From NCBI GenBank assembly GCA_023480605.1, contig JAMCWS010000438.1, positions 1-9,246 on the forward strand: DNA of 9,246 nt, written 5' to 3'. Below are positions 1 to 5,866 of this stretch, in pieces; within the stretch, counting starts at the first letter, position 1; each line of letters opens with the position of its first letter. The notes below the pieces were generated by a model. The model ran no database searches and was not told where the DNA came from. It was given only the letters and a program-made list of their open reading frames with translations. This DNA comes from a bacterium. GTDB lineage: Bacteria > Sumerlaeota > Sumerlaeia > MVZB01. Position numbers and translations under genes: made by a program.

Positions 1-135
1 AGAAGGCAAAAAAACTGCTCGATTCCCCTTGGCCGGGTTGGCCGAACTCGACCCGCCGGCCAGGCAGGTCGGCAACGCGAGCACGAACAGCAGTCCCCCC
101 AGAATGCTCCAGTGTGCATGAACAACTTTCTTCAT
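1..135 (-). CDS. Start of a secreted or outer-membrane protein (partial)
   Basis: Only the first 45 codons are in the window; the gene leaves at the left edge. The translation starts MKKVVHAHW, continues with a hydrophobic stretch (about residues 11-23, ILGGLLFVLALPT) and then CLAGGSSSANPAKG, a textbook Sec signal peptide. Cleavage is plausible after Ala26. A Cys lies at position 24, but the residues before it (L-P-T) fit the lipobox poorly, so I do not call a lipoprotein. The ATG at 133-135 has AGGA about 9 nt upstream. It is the third minus-strand gene after the PilM-PilN fusion and the TPR protein. In pilus or type II secretion clusters that place often holds a secretin or other exported component, but nothing in 45 residues identifies it. 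The start is well supported; the function is unknown. Confidence 0.7.
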   Translation of the reverse strand, partial: MKKVVHAHWSILGGLLFVLALPTCLAGGSSSANPAKGNRAVFLPS

Positions 136-242
136 GAGAGCCCGTCCTACTTCCTCGATCATACTTTTAAGCTGGTGACTCTATTCACTGTCTACGGTAT
201 TAACGTGTATCCACGAACGAACAGACCTAATTTACGACTGTG

Positions 243-279
243 CAACAATGGTGTTGTCTCATAAGCTCTTTTTTGTCAA
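243..279 (-). promoter_or_regulatory. Possible promoter and small dyad upstream of the signal-peptide gene
   Basis: In the 229-bp gap between two minus-strand genes, the minus strand carries a perfect TTGACA (279 to 274) followed by an A-rich spacer. At 17 bp the would-be -10 (CAACAC, 256 to 251) is poor. It overlaps a perfect dyad, CAACA-ATGG-TGTTG (243-256). A second -10-like TATGAT lies closer to the start codon at about 160. The gap is much more AT-rich than its surroundings, suggesting that the signal-peptide gene can be transcribed separately from the genes upstream of it. Weak evidence. Confidence 0.25.
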
Positions 280-364
280 GCAAAACCCTCCGCCGGGACC
301 GGTCTTTGGCTCTTTTTTTTCGCCCGGCTGACTCCTCGCCGACGAAAAACGCACGCGGATGGCC

Positions 365-904
365 TCAGCGCGGGGCGGGGGTGGCCGTTGCCGTCGTCGG
401 CCTTGTGCTCTCCTCGCCGGGCGTCCCGGCTCCTAGTTTCGCGTCGATTTTCTTGAGCAACTCCTTGGCCCCCTTGTGGTTGCCGAGGATGCTCAAGCCC
501 TCCTGCGCCAGGCGGCGCGCCGCCTCGTAGTTGCCTTTATTGAATTCCGTGTAAGCCTTGGTGACTTTTTCTTCGGCCTGCCGCTCGAAATCGGCGGCCT
601 GCAGCACCCGGTTGGGGTCGAACATGTTCTGCCGCGTCAGTTCCAGCGTTTTGGTCGACGCGGAGAACTCCGGCCAGGGAACGAGCATTTCCTGGACCTT
701 TTTGAATTCGGGAGAATTTTGCGATAGGGTGGGCTTCAAATCGACCGAGGGCGGCGGTGCGGGCGGGGCGTTGCTATACTGGCTCTCGCTGGCGTAGATC
801 AACAGCCGCAACAATAATAGAACCGCCATCCCCGCCAGAAAAACGCGGTTGATCTTATTTTTGAATAATTCACCGACTTGCTGAAGTTTTTGCTCTTTGC
901 CCAC
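365..904 (-). CDS. Single-pass membrane protein with TPR-like C-terminus, in pilus cluster
   Basis: A 179-residue protein. It has a short basic cytoplasmic N-terminus, one membrane helix (about 21-38: VFLAGMAVLLLLRLLIYA), a proline-rich linker (APPAPPP), a predicted periplasmic part with the motif QNMFDP, then a TPR-like pair of helices (AEEKVTKAYTEFNKGNYEAARRLAQEGL and the next helix) and a low-complexity Thr/Pro/Ala tail. I chose the GTG at 902-904 because AGGTGAGG lies about 8 nt upstream. The earlier GTG at 917-919, which would give 184 residues, abuts the same purine stretch too closely. It follows the PilM-PilN fusion by 57 bp on the same strand, probably in one operon. Position and topology recall PilO, PilP or GspC-type inner-membrane proteins; QNMFDP is loosely like their conserved R-x-x-F stretch. 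I see no real homology to PilO, so the function is unassigned. Confidence 0.85.
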   Translation of the reverse strand: MGKEQKLQQVGELFKNKINRVFLAGMAVLLLLRLLIYASESQYSNAPPAPPPSVDLKPTLSQNSPEFKKVQEMLVPWPEFSASTKTLELTRQNMFDPNRVLQAADFERQAEEKVTKAYTEFNKGNYEAARRLAQEGLSILGNHKGAKELLKKIDAKLGAGTPGEESTRPTTATATPAPR

Positions 905-961
905 GGGTAAATCCCTCACCTCTCAATCATCGTCTCGGACCGCCCTCGCGCCGCCACCGGA

Positions 962-2794
962 TCAGCGGGTCGCTCCCCCAATCGGCGTCGGTTCAAGCGG
1001 CGGCTCGCCGATGGGGCGGACCCGGCCTTTGCGGATCATCGTCCGCACCAGCAGCGTGAAATCATAAACTCCCGTCCGGAAACGGGCATCGGTCTTGGGT
1101 CGCGTCGAGATATCGAGAAACTTGACCGACGAAATGAGCTCCTTGGCCGCGCCCAGATCCGTGACGAACTGGTTGATGCTGGTCTGGCTGGGCGAGGCCC
1201 CCTTGATGACCACGTTGCCGTCGATATACAGGTATATATCGTCGATCATCACGTCGGCCGGCCGGTTCTGATGGACGGTGTTGAGGAAATTGAACCAGAA
1301 GTCGCGCTGGCCGACCGCCTTGGCGAGTTGCTGGTAGGCCTTGGCGATCGCCGTGTCGCGTTTCTGCGCCTCGGTGATCTCGTTGTTAATCTTCTGCGAC
1401 TCATTCCTGAATTGTTCGTATTGCTCCGCTTGGTTGCGGTACGCCGCGATGTAATTGCTGCCGACGTCGACGCTGAGGCCGATGATCAACAGCAGCATGA
1501 CGACCAGTCCGATCACCTCGAACTTGCGCTCTTTCATCCCGCGCACGATCTTGTAGTCTTCCGGCAGGAAGTCGATCTTGTTCTGCGCCAGTTGCAGCCC
1601 CTGCATGGCCAGGCCGACGGCGACGGCGAAGGGGCTGAAATCCTCCGGCATGGTCTCGGGCGGGCGGATCTGGGGGTGCTTGAGTGCGACCTTCTCGACC
1701 GGCAGGCCCATCTTCTCTTCGATATACTTGTCGAGGTAGCGCAGGCGGGCCAGACCGCCCGAAATCACCAGGCTGTCGACCGCCACGCCGTCGGGCTGCG
1801 ATATATAGAAATCGAGCGAACGGCGCATCTCCGATATCAGGCGATCGGCGACTCCGGTGACGGCTTCGCTGGCATCCATGTCGACGTGGTTGGGGTCGCC
1901 CTCCAGCTCGAAGTCGGTCGCCAGCACGACGGCCCGCTCTTCCTTGATCTGGCGCGCCCGGCCCAGATCCTCGATGGCAAGCTTGTCGCGGATGGCGCGA
2001 TCCATGTCGTTGCCGGCCAGCGGCACCGACCGCGGGAAGCCGATCATCTGTTCGCGTCCGGGCTTGGGGATGGCCAGATCCATGAGCGAGGCGCCCAGAT
2101 TGATGTAGGCCTTGATTTCCTCGAAACCCATCGATTCGATGGCTTCCTCCCCTTCGCCTTCGACCTCGGCCTCCGGCTCCGGTTCGCCTTTTTTCCCCTT
2201 CTTTCCCTTTTGGGGTTTTTCCTTGGCGGCGGCTTTCGCAGCCGGCTTGGCGATCAGATCGCGACCGGAGTTGTTCAATTCATGGAAATTATAGAGGGCC
2301 AGCGTCGAAACCGAGATGGAGACGGGGCGCAACCCGGTGCGCCGCACCATCTTCATGAAATTCATGATGTAATCGCGCTTGATGGCCACCAGCAGCACAT
2401 TGACTTCGGGCGATGTGGCGTCGTCGAAGATCTGGTACTCCATGATGGTCTTGTCGAGAGGAAAGGGGATCTGCTGGCGCGCCTCGAAGCGGATGATACG
2501 CTCCATCCGGTCGGGAGTCGTCCGCGGCAGTTTGATGCGCCGCACGAAGACCGACTGACCCGGGACGCTGAAGACCGCATTTTTCGTGCGGCTATGAACC
2601 CGCTTGAGCATGTCCTGCACTTTGCGGGCGACCGCCTGGAAGCGCTCGTTCTCGTTCAAACCGGCTTCCAAACCCAGAGGTTCCTCGACCAACGACACGA
2701 TGCGGGGCCCCGCCTTGCCCATTTCCATTTGGGCCAGGTGAATGCTATGGGTGCCTATATCCACACCGAGGCAATTTCGTACTGCTGCGGCCAT
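962..2794 (-). CDS. pilM: PilM-PilN fusion, type IV pilus-like inner-membrane assembly protein
   Basis: A 610-residue protein joining an actin-like cytoplasmic PilM to a bitopic PilN. Residues 1-400 are the PilM part: phosphate-1 motif VDIGTHSIHLAQ (11-22), an inserted Lys/Glu-rich low-complexity linker (about 182-220), the second phosphate motif INLGASLMDLAI (231-242) and ISGGLARL (344-351). Residues 406-414 (KIDFLPEDY) match the PilN N-terminal I-N-L-L-P motif that binds PilM. A membrane helix follows (about 424-446), then a coiled coil (452-495) and a PilN-type periplasmic domain ending DFTLLVRTMI. The ATG at 2792-2794 has AAGGTGA about 10 nt upstream. PilM is usually about 350 residues and PilN about 200, so the length fits both halves. 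PilM and PilN link the cytoplasmic pilus motor to the periplasmic alignment complex. Type II secretion GspL has the same actin-like plus bitopic layout, but residues 406-414 favour PilM/PilN. The second phosphate motif has Asn where Asp is usual. Confidence 0.92.
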   Translation of the reverse strand: MAAAVRNCLGVDIGTHSIHLAQMEMGKAGPRIVSLVEEPLGLEAGLNENERFQAVARKVQDMLKRVHSRTKNAVFSVPGQSVFVRRIKLPRTTPDRMERIIRFEARQQIPFPLDKTIMEYQIFDDATSPEVNVLLVAIKRDYIMNFMKMVRRTGLRPVSISVSTLALYNFHELNNSGRDLIAKPAAKAAAKEKPQKGKKGKKGEPEPEAEVEGEGEEAIESMGFEEIKAYINLGASLMDLAIPKPGREQMIGFPRSVPLAGNDMDRAIRDKLAIEDLGRARQIKEERAVVLATDFELEGDPNHVDMDASEAVTGVADRLISEMRRSLDFYISQPDGVAVDSLVISGGLARLRYLDKYIEEKMGLPVEKVALKHPQIRPPETMPEDFSPFAVAVGLAMQGLQLAQNKIDFLPEDYKIVRGMKERKFEVIGLVVMLLLIIGLSVDVGSNYIAAYRNQAEQYEQFRNESQKINNEITEAQKRDTAIAKAYQQLAKAVGQRDFWFNFLNTVHQNRPADVMIDDIYLYIDGNVVIKGASPSQTSINQFVTDLGAAKELISSVKFLDISTRPKTDARFRTGVYDFTLLVRTMIRKGRVRPIGEPPLEPTPIGGATR

Positions 2795-2838
2795 TCTATG
2801 GAATCACCTTCATCTGAATTTATACGCGATATCCTTCA

Positions 2839-2858
2839 GATAAATCATCCGATTTATC
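2839..2858. promoter_or_regulatory. Perfect 7-bp dyad upstream of the PilM-PilN gene (operator candidate)
   Basis: GATAAAT-CATCCG-ATTTATC is a perfect inverted repeat with 7-bp arms and a 6-bp spacer, 45 bp upstream of the PilM-PilN start in AT-rich DNA. On the minus strand -10-like sequences (ATAAAT within the dyad, and TATAAA near 2820) overlap or follow it, so a bound protein could control the pilus operon. The half site CGATTTATC recurs at 3117-3125 and 5067-5075. No regulator can be named. Confidence 0.4.
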
Positions 2859-3253
2859 CCGTGTTTTTCGATCCGCCAAACGCAACGGCCGGCGAATCGC
2901 GCCTGGCGGCCGAACAGACCAAGCCACTCCGATCGGCGGGCGCCCTCCCGAAGCCGCCCTCGCGCCGGACCACGCGTTCCTCACCCATCGTCCATCGCAA
3001 TCACTCGCGCGGGTCCATCGGCCCGCAACCTGGCATCCTTTACGCCGTCCCCCGGGCGCCGAACGGCCGATCCCGGAGTTTAATGCTACATCGCCGGATT
3101 CGTATAAACGCGTCGCCGATTTATCAGAGAGGCAAACATCATCAAGCGTCGTAATTTACCCGTGTGGCAGGGCATCGGCAACCGTAAAAGAAGGTTCGCG
3201 ACGGTCCAGTGATCCCTTTCCTGTTTAACTCGCGGGAACCGGTTTGGCGCAAT

Positions 3254-3301
3254 CAGCTCGCACTCGCAGCGACAATCCTTTGAGTGCTTTGGCTTTAGCT
3301 G
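3254..3301 (+). other. Two-tier stem structure, possible small RNA element
   Basis: An outer stem CAGCT/AGCTG (3254-3258 with 3297-3301) encloses a perfect 6-bp stem GCACTC/GAGTGC (3260-3265 with 3282-3287). A further AT-rich hairpin, CGTTTT-TTCAC-AAAACG (3338-3354), and a T7 run lie about 40-70 bp downstream on the plus strand. This arrangement could be a small RNA with a poor terminator or chance folding. No family is recognised. Confidence 0.2.
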
Positions 3302-3539
3302 AATTTGGGTTTATCGGAGACTCCCCACGAAGTCAAACGTTTTTTCACAAAACGACGCCTTTTTTTCACCTCCCCCGGGTTCTTAGCGATTCACGAAACG
3401 ACCCTTTATGGCCCCGCCGGCGGCGGCGCGGTCCGTGCGGCGTCCCCTTCGGGGCAACGCCCATCCTCAGCCTGCGGCTCGCACGAAAGATCCGCCGACG
3501 AGACGGAGCTACTCGATCAGCCAGGTGGCGACGTATCGA

Positions 3540-3750
3540 CGGCGGTTTTATCCGCCGCCATGAACTCGGCTTCGGCGCGCGACGGGAAAGACGGCTGATG
3601 GGATGCGAGAGCCGTGAGCAAGGTTATGCTATCATAAGCCGACGCGAATTCAAGCGCCATGAAACCATCCATCGTCTTTGCGATGCGTCGGGCGTACGCG
3701 GTGGATGGCGCGATGGCTTGGCGCGGACGGCCTTCACTCGAATTCATGGC
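3540..3750. repeat. Cluster of inverted repeats, possibly a decayed palindromic element
   Basis: Three nested signals are seen. First, a perfect hairpin CGGCGG-TTTTAT-CCGCCG (3540-3557). Second, GCCATGAACTC at 3557-3567 against GAATTCATGGC at 3740-3750 (10 of 11 in inverted orientation), with GCCATGAA repeated directly at 3656-3663. Third, a long imperfect hairpin whose arms are 3652-3673 and 3702-3719, including CCATCCA/TGGATGG and GCCAT/ATGGC. A smaller hairpin with a 7-bp stem and one bulge lies at 3622-3640. The symmetry explains why both strands stay open in several frames. It could be a degenerate miniature element or REP-like repeat; no target-site duplication is obvious. Confidence 0.35.
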
Positions 3751-3775
3751 AAGAAGGGGGCGGCCGGACCACGAT

Positions 3776-3805
3776 AAAAAAATGGCGGGCCGCATCGGGT
3801 ATGCG
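3776..3805 (-). terminator. Terminator-like hairpin and T run downstream of the sigma-factor gene
   Basis: On the minus strand a perfect CGCAT-ACCCG-ATGCG hairpin (3805 to 3791) is followed by GGCCCGCC and then seven T residues (3782 to 3776). A shorter GCGG/CCGC stem sits closer to the T run. This is the only T run after a stem downstream of the sigma gene, about 220 nt past its stop. The 5-bp stem and its distance from the T run make it weak. Confidence 0.3.
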
Positions 3806-3839
3806 CTTGTGAACGGGCGGGAAGGTTCGGATACAAGGC

Positions 3840-3909
3840 CGGGCGGCCGTCCTGCCGCCGAGAGAACGGCCCGCAGTGCCGCTCGCTCCCGGCGCCAGTC
3901 GGCCGCCCG
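3840..3909. repeat. 10-bp perfect inverted repeat with 50-nt GC-rich loop
   Basis: CGGGCGGCCG (3840-3849) is the exact reverse complement of CGGCCGCCCG (3900-3909). The 50 nt between them are GC-rich and contain further short self-complementary pieces. It lies in the putative 3' untranslated region of the sigma-factor transcript, between the stop codon and the T run at 3776. It could be an RNA structure or a remnant of a palindromic repeat. Confidence 0.45.
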
Positions 3910-4028
3910 TCTTTGGCGCGGTTCACGTTCCCCTTCGCGTTACAACCGCGTGTGGTGATTGCCGCGCCCGTTGCCGGCGCCGCGGCGGAGCTGTCGCCCA
4001 CCCGCGTCGCCGTGCTCCCCCCACGCCG

Positions 4029-4859
4029 TCAGATCAGGCCGGCCAATTGCCGGCGCATGTGCGGCCGCGACAGTTTGGCCAGGGCGCGCTGCTCGACGCG
4101 GCGGACGCCCTCCTGGCTCAGGCCGATTTTGCGGCTGATGTTGCGCAGGCTGCGCGCCTTGCGGCCCGCCAGCCCGAAGCGCAATTGCAGGATCGAAGTC
4201 TCGCGCTCGCTCAGTTGCGCCAGCACCTGCTGGAGTTTATAGTTGAGTTCCTGGCGCATGCTGTCGTCCGAAGGCATCCGCGCGTTGGGATCGGCCAGGT
4301 AATCCTGCAAAGTCACCCCGTCCTCGTCGCCCAGGGGTGAGTCGAGCGACATGGAGGTACGGGATATCTGGAGGAGTTCGACGATCTGATCGACGGTGCA
4401 ATCGAGCCGTTCGGCTAATTCGTCCGCAGTGGGCAGGCGGCCATGAACGCACTGGTATTCGTGGAAGATCTCGCTCATCCGTCCCAATTGGCGCGCCTTG
4501 CGCACGGGCAGGCGGATCAGCGAGCCTTGCTTGCGGACGGCCACCTGGATGGCCTGGCGAATCCAGAAGGCCGCGTATGTGGAAAAACGGAAACCCAACG
4601 TATGATCGAACCGATCGATGACGTCCATCAGGCCGATGTTGCCTTCCTGGACCAGGTCTTCGAGCGACAATCCCTTGCCCAGGAACCGCTGCGCCAGGCG
4701 CACGACCAGGCGCAGATTGCATTTGACGATTCGTTCGCGGACCGTTTCGTCGCCGTTGCGAAGGCGTTCGAACAACTCGAACTCCTCCTCTTTGGTCAGC
4801 ACACGAAACTTGCTGATTTCGCCCAGATAACTCTTGATTCCAGCGAAGGCTTCATTCAT
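4029..4859 (-). CDS. Sigma-70 family RNA polymerase sigma factor (group 2/3 type)
   Basis: A 276-residue sigma factor that directs RNA polymerase to a promoter set. It lacks region 1.1. Region 1.2 starts at about residue 8 (IKSYLGEISKFRVLTKEEE), regions 2.1-2.4 span about 43-118 (NLRLVVRLAQRF; DLVQEGNIGLMDVIDRFD; FSTYAAFWIRQAI), region 3 about 119-190 (LPVRKARQL; LPTADELAERLD), and region 4 about 204-276 (LSERETSILQLRFGL; ISRKIGLSQEGVRRVEQRALAKL). The ATG at 4857-4859 has GGGAG 8 nt upstream; a GTG ten codons earlier has no ribosome-binding site. Compared with E. coli RpoD from memory, region 4.2 has Gln for R584 and Arg for Q589, and region 2.4 has Gln for T440, so promoter choice may differ. 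The length and missing 1.1 fit RpoS or other alternative group 2 factors, not the primary sigma. No anti-sigma gene is adjacent. Confidence 0.93.
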   Translation of the reverse strand: MNEAFAGIKSYLGEISKFRVLTKEEEFELFERLRNGDETVRERIVKCNLRLVVRLAQRFLGKGLSLEDLVQEGNIGLMDVIDRFDHTLGFRFSTYAAFWIRQAIQVAVRKQGSLIRLPVRKARQLGRMSEIFHEYQCVHGRLPTADELAERLDCTVDQIVELLQISRTSMSLDSPLGDEDGVTLQDYLADPNARMPSDDSMRQELNYKLQQVLAQLSERETSILQLRFGLAGRKARSLRNISRKIGLSQEGVRRVEQRALAKLSRPHMRRQLAGLI

Positions 4860-5019
4860 GTCGTCGACTCCCGTGCGAACGTCTTGCACTGTCTGGGAGC
4901 AACTTAAGCACCAAAACGTACAAACGCTTGCCTTCGCCGTGAAAAAGATATAAGTCTAGTGGTATCAGGCCATGTAGATGTCGCAGTCGAGAAGCGGCCG
5001 ATGACTTCGTCGGGCATCA

Positions 5020-5078
5020 TGCACATTTTTAGTGCACTCGGCGCGAGTTTTTATAACACAGTGCGCGATTTATCGCAC
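5020..5078 (+). promoter_or_regulatory. Candidate promoter with two GTGC-type dyads upstream of the membrane protein gene
   Basis: In the 255-bp divergent gap between the sigma gene and the plus-strand gene at 5115, a -10-like TATAAC (5052-5057) follows a weak TTTAGT (5028-5033) at 18 bp. It is bracketed by two dyads: TGCAC-ATTTTTA-GTGCA (5020-5036) and GTGCGCGATTTATCGCAC (5061-5078; inner stem GCGAT/ATCGC). The shared GTGC half-site suggests one DNA-binding protein. An AT-rich tract at about 4938-4960 could hold the divergent sigma-gene promoter, but I see no clear -35 there. Confidence 0.3.
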
Positions 5079-5114
5079 AACCCCTCGCCATCCTCCAAAC
5101 GAAAGGTCTCTGCG

Positions 5115-5846
5115 ATGCGCCCCACCCGGAAGCGACCACCCATTTCGCGCCGTTCCGACCCCTTGCCGGGTCGCGGGCGCCGGGGCGGACTCCTCCTGGG
5201 CGTCGTTTTGGTGGGATTTCTGCTTATTATTATTGTTGCGCGCGTGCTGTGGAACCAGAATCGCCAGGAAACCCAGGCGATCCTCCTCAACGCCCAGTCC
5301 GATCCGCGCGATTCGCTCGAACGCTTTTTGCTCGAGCGTCGCATTCCGCGCCAGTGGCGGGACGACGACTGGCAGGTGCTGCTGGACTTCATGAGCCGCG
5401 ACGACGTGGCCTGGTTCGAGAGGAACTACCCCCGTCTGGCTGAACAGGCCTTCACGATGAAGGTCACCGCCGGGGGCGGAAAAGGCGACCGCCAGCGCCG
5501 CTTCGCCGCCCTCGAGGCGCTGCTACCGTTCGGCCGCCGCGCGCCCGACCTGGTGGTTTCGCAGGTTCGGGAGCAGGGCGACCGCGCCGTGGCCTATGTC
5601 CACGCACCGCGCGATGCCGCGACGATGCGCGAGGTGTTTCTTGTCCGCGAGGGCGGTCTGTGGAAAATCCGCCGCTTCCTGGGCCGGCGCGACGATCCGG
5701 AAATCCTGAAGCCGCTCGTGGAAAGCAAACGGGCAGGCGGCGAAACCTTGAGCGAGGACGAATCCGATTGGCTGCGCGACCCGGCCGGCTATGCGGCCCG
5801 CCGGCGCGCGGTGCTGCTCGCCGAGGCGGGACTCAAGTCCAACTGA
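5115..5846 (+). CDS. Single-pass membrane protein with NTF2-like C-terminal region, unknown function
   Basis: A 243-residue protein. It has an Arg-rich cytoplasmic N-terminus (1-23), a strong membrane helix (about 25-46: GLLLGVVLVGFLLIIIVARVLW), a helical Arg/Asp-rich middle, and a C-terminal part in which LVVSQVREQGDRAVAYVH and REVFLVREGGLWKIRRFLG (146-190) read like the last strands of NTF2-like or DUF4878-type domains, which often end in hydrophobic-x-G-x-W-K-I. By the positive-inside rule the C-terminal part is outside the cytoplasm. The ATG at 5115 has GAAAGG about 8 nt upstream. The frame stays open upstream to 4959, but that stretch holds the dyads and AT-rich leader DNA, so I exclude it. 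It ends 20 bp from the convergent response-regulator gene. No partner or pathway can be named. Confidence 0.85.
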   Translation: MRPTRKRPPISRRSDPLPGRGRRGGLLLGVVLVGFLLIIIVARVLWNQNRQETQAILLNAQSDPRDSLERFLLERRIPRQWRDDDWQVLLDFMSRDDVAWFERNYPRLAEQAFTMKVTAGGGKGDRQRRFAALEALLPFGRRAPDLVVSQVREQGDRAVAYVHAPRDAATMREVFLVREGGLWKIRRFLGRRDDPEILKPLVESKRAGGETLSEDESDWLRDPAGYAARRRAVLLAEAGLKSN

Positions 5847-5866
5847 CCCTCGGAATCGTGGCGCGT

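Larger units (their letters stand above)
2795..4028. other. 1.2-kb region without a convincing gene; many dyads and hairpins
   Basis: Between the sigma-factor gene and the PilM-PilN gene, both minus strand, no reading frame has a recognisable domain, a good ribosome-binding site and the codon pattern of the neighbouring genes. Frames that stay open (for example 3244-3777 plus, 3517-3795 minus, 3659-3958 plus) are Arg/Gly/Ala-rich and overlap each other on both strands, as expected of GC-rich noncoding or repeat DNA. The region does hold inverted repeats and a terminator-like site, listed separately. I find no tRNA, RNase P, tmRNA or SRP RNA signature. Confidence 0.6.

Noticed and set aside
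290..320. GC-rich stretch followed by eight T residues on the plus strand
   Set aside because: It looks like a terminator, but no plus-strand gene lies upstream and the stem is not convincing.
1271..3154. 627-codon open frame on the plus strand opposite the PilM-PilN gene
   Set aside because: It is the antisense shadow of a well-supported gene in GC-rich DNA, is His/Asp/Leu/Arg-rich and shows no domain.
3244..3777. 177-codon plus-strand frame in the large intergenic region
   Set aside because: It begins with TTG without a ribosome-binding site, is Arg-rich, and overlaps inverted repeats that keep other frames open on both strands.
3517..3795. 92-codon minus-strand frame in the inverted-repeat cluster
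   Set aside because: Its composition is somewhat protein-like, but it lies entirely in palindromic repeat DNA and has no recognisable domain or convincing start signal. Kept only as repeat DNA.
4959..5114. N-terminal extension of the membrane protein gene
   Set aside because: The 52 extra codons run through AT-rich leader DNA with two dyads and a -10-like site, while the ATG at 5115 has a good GAAAGG.
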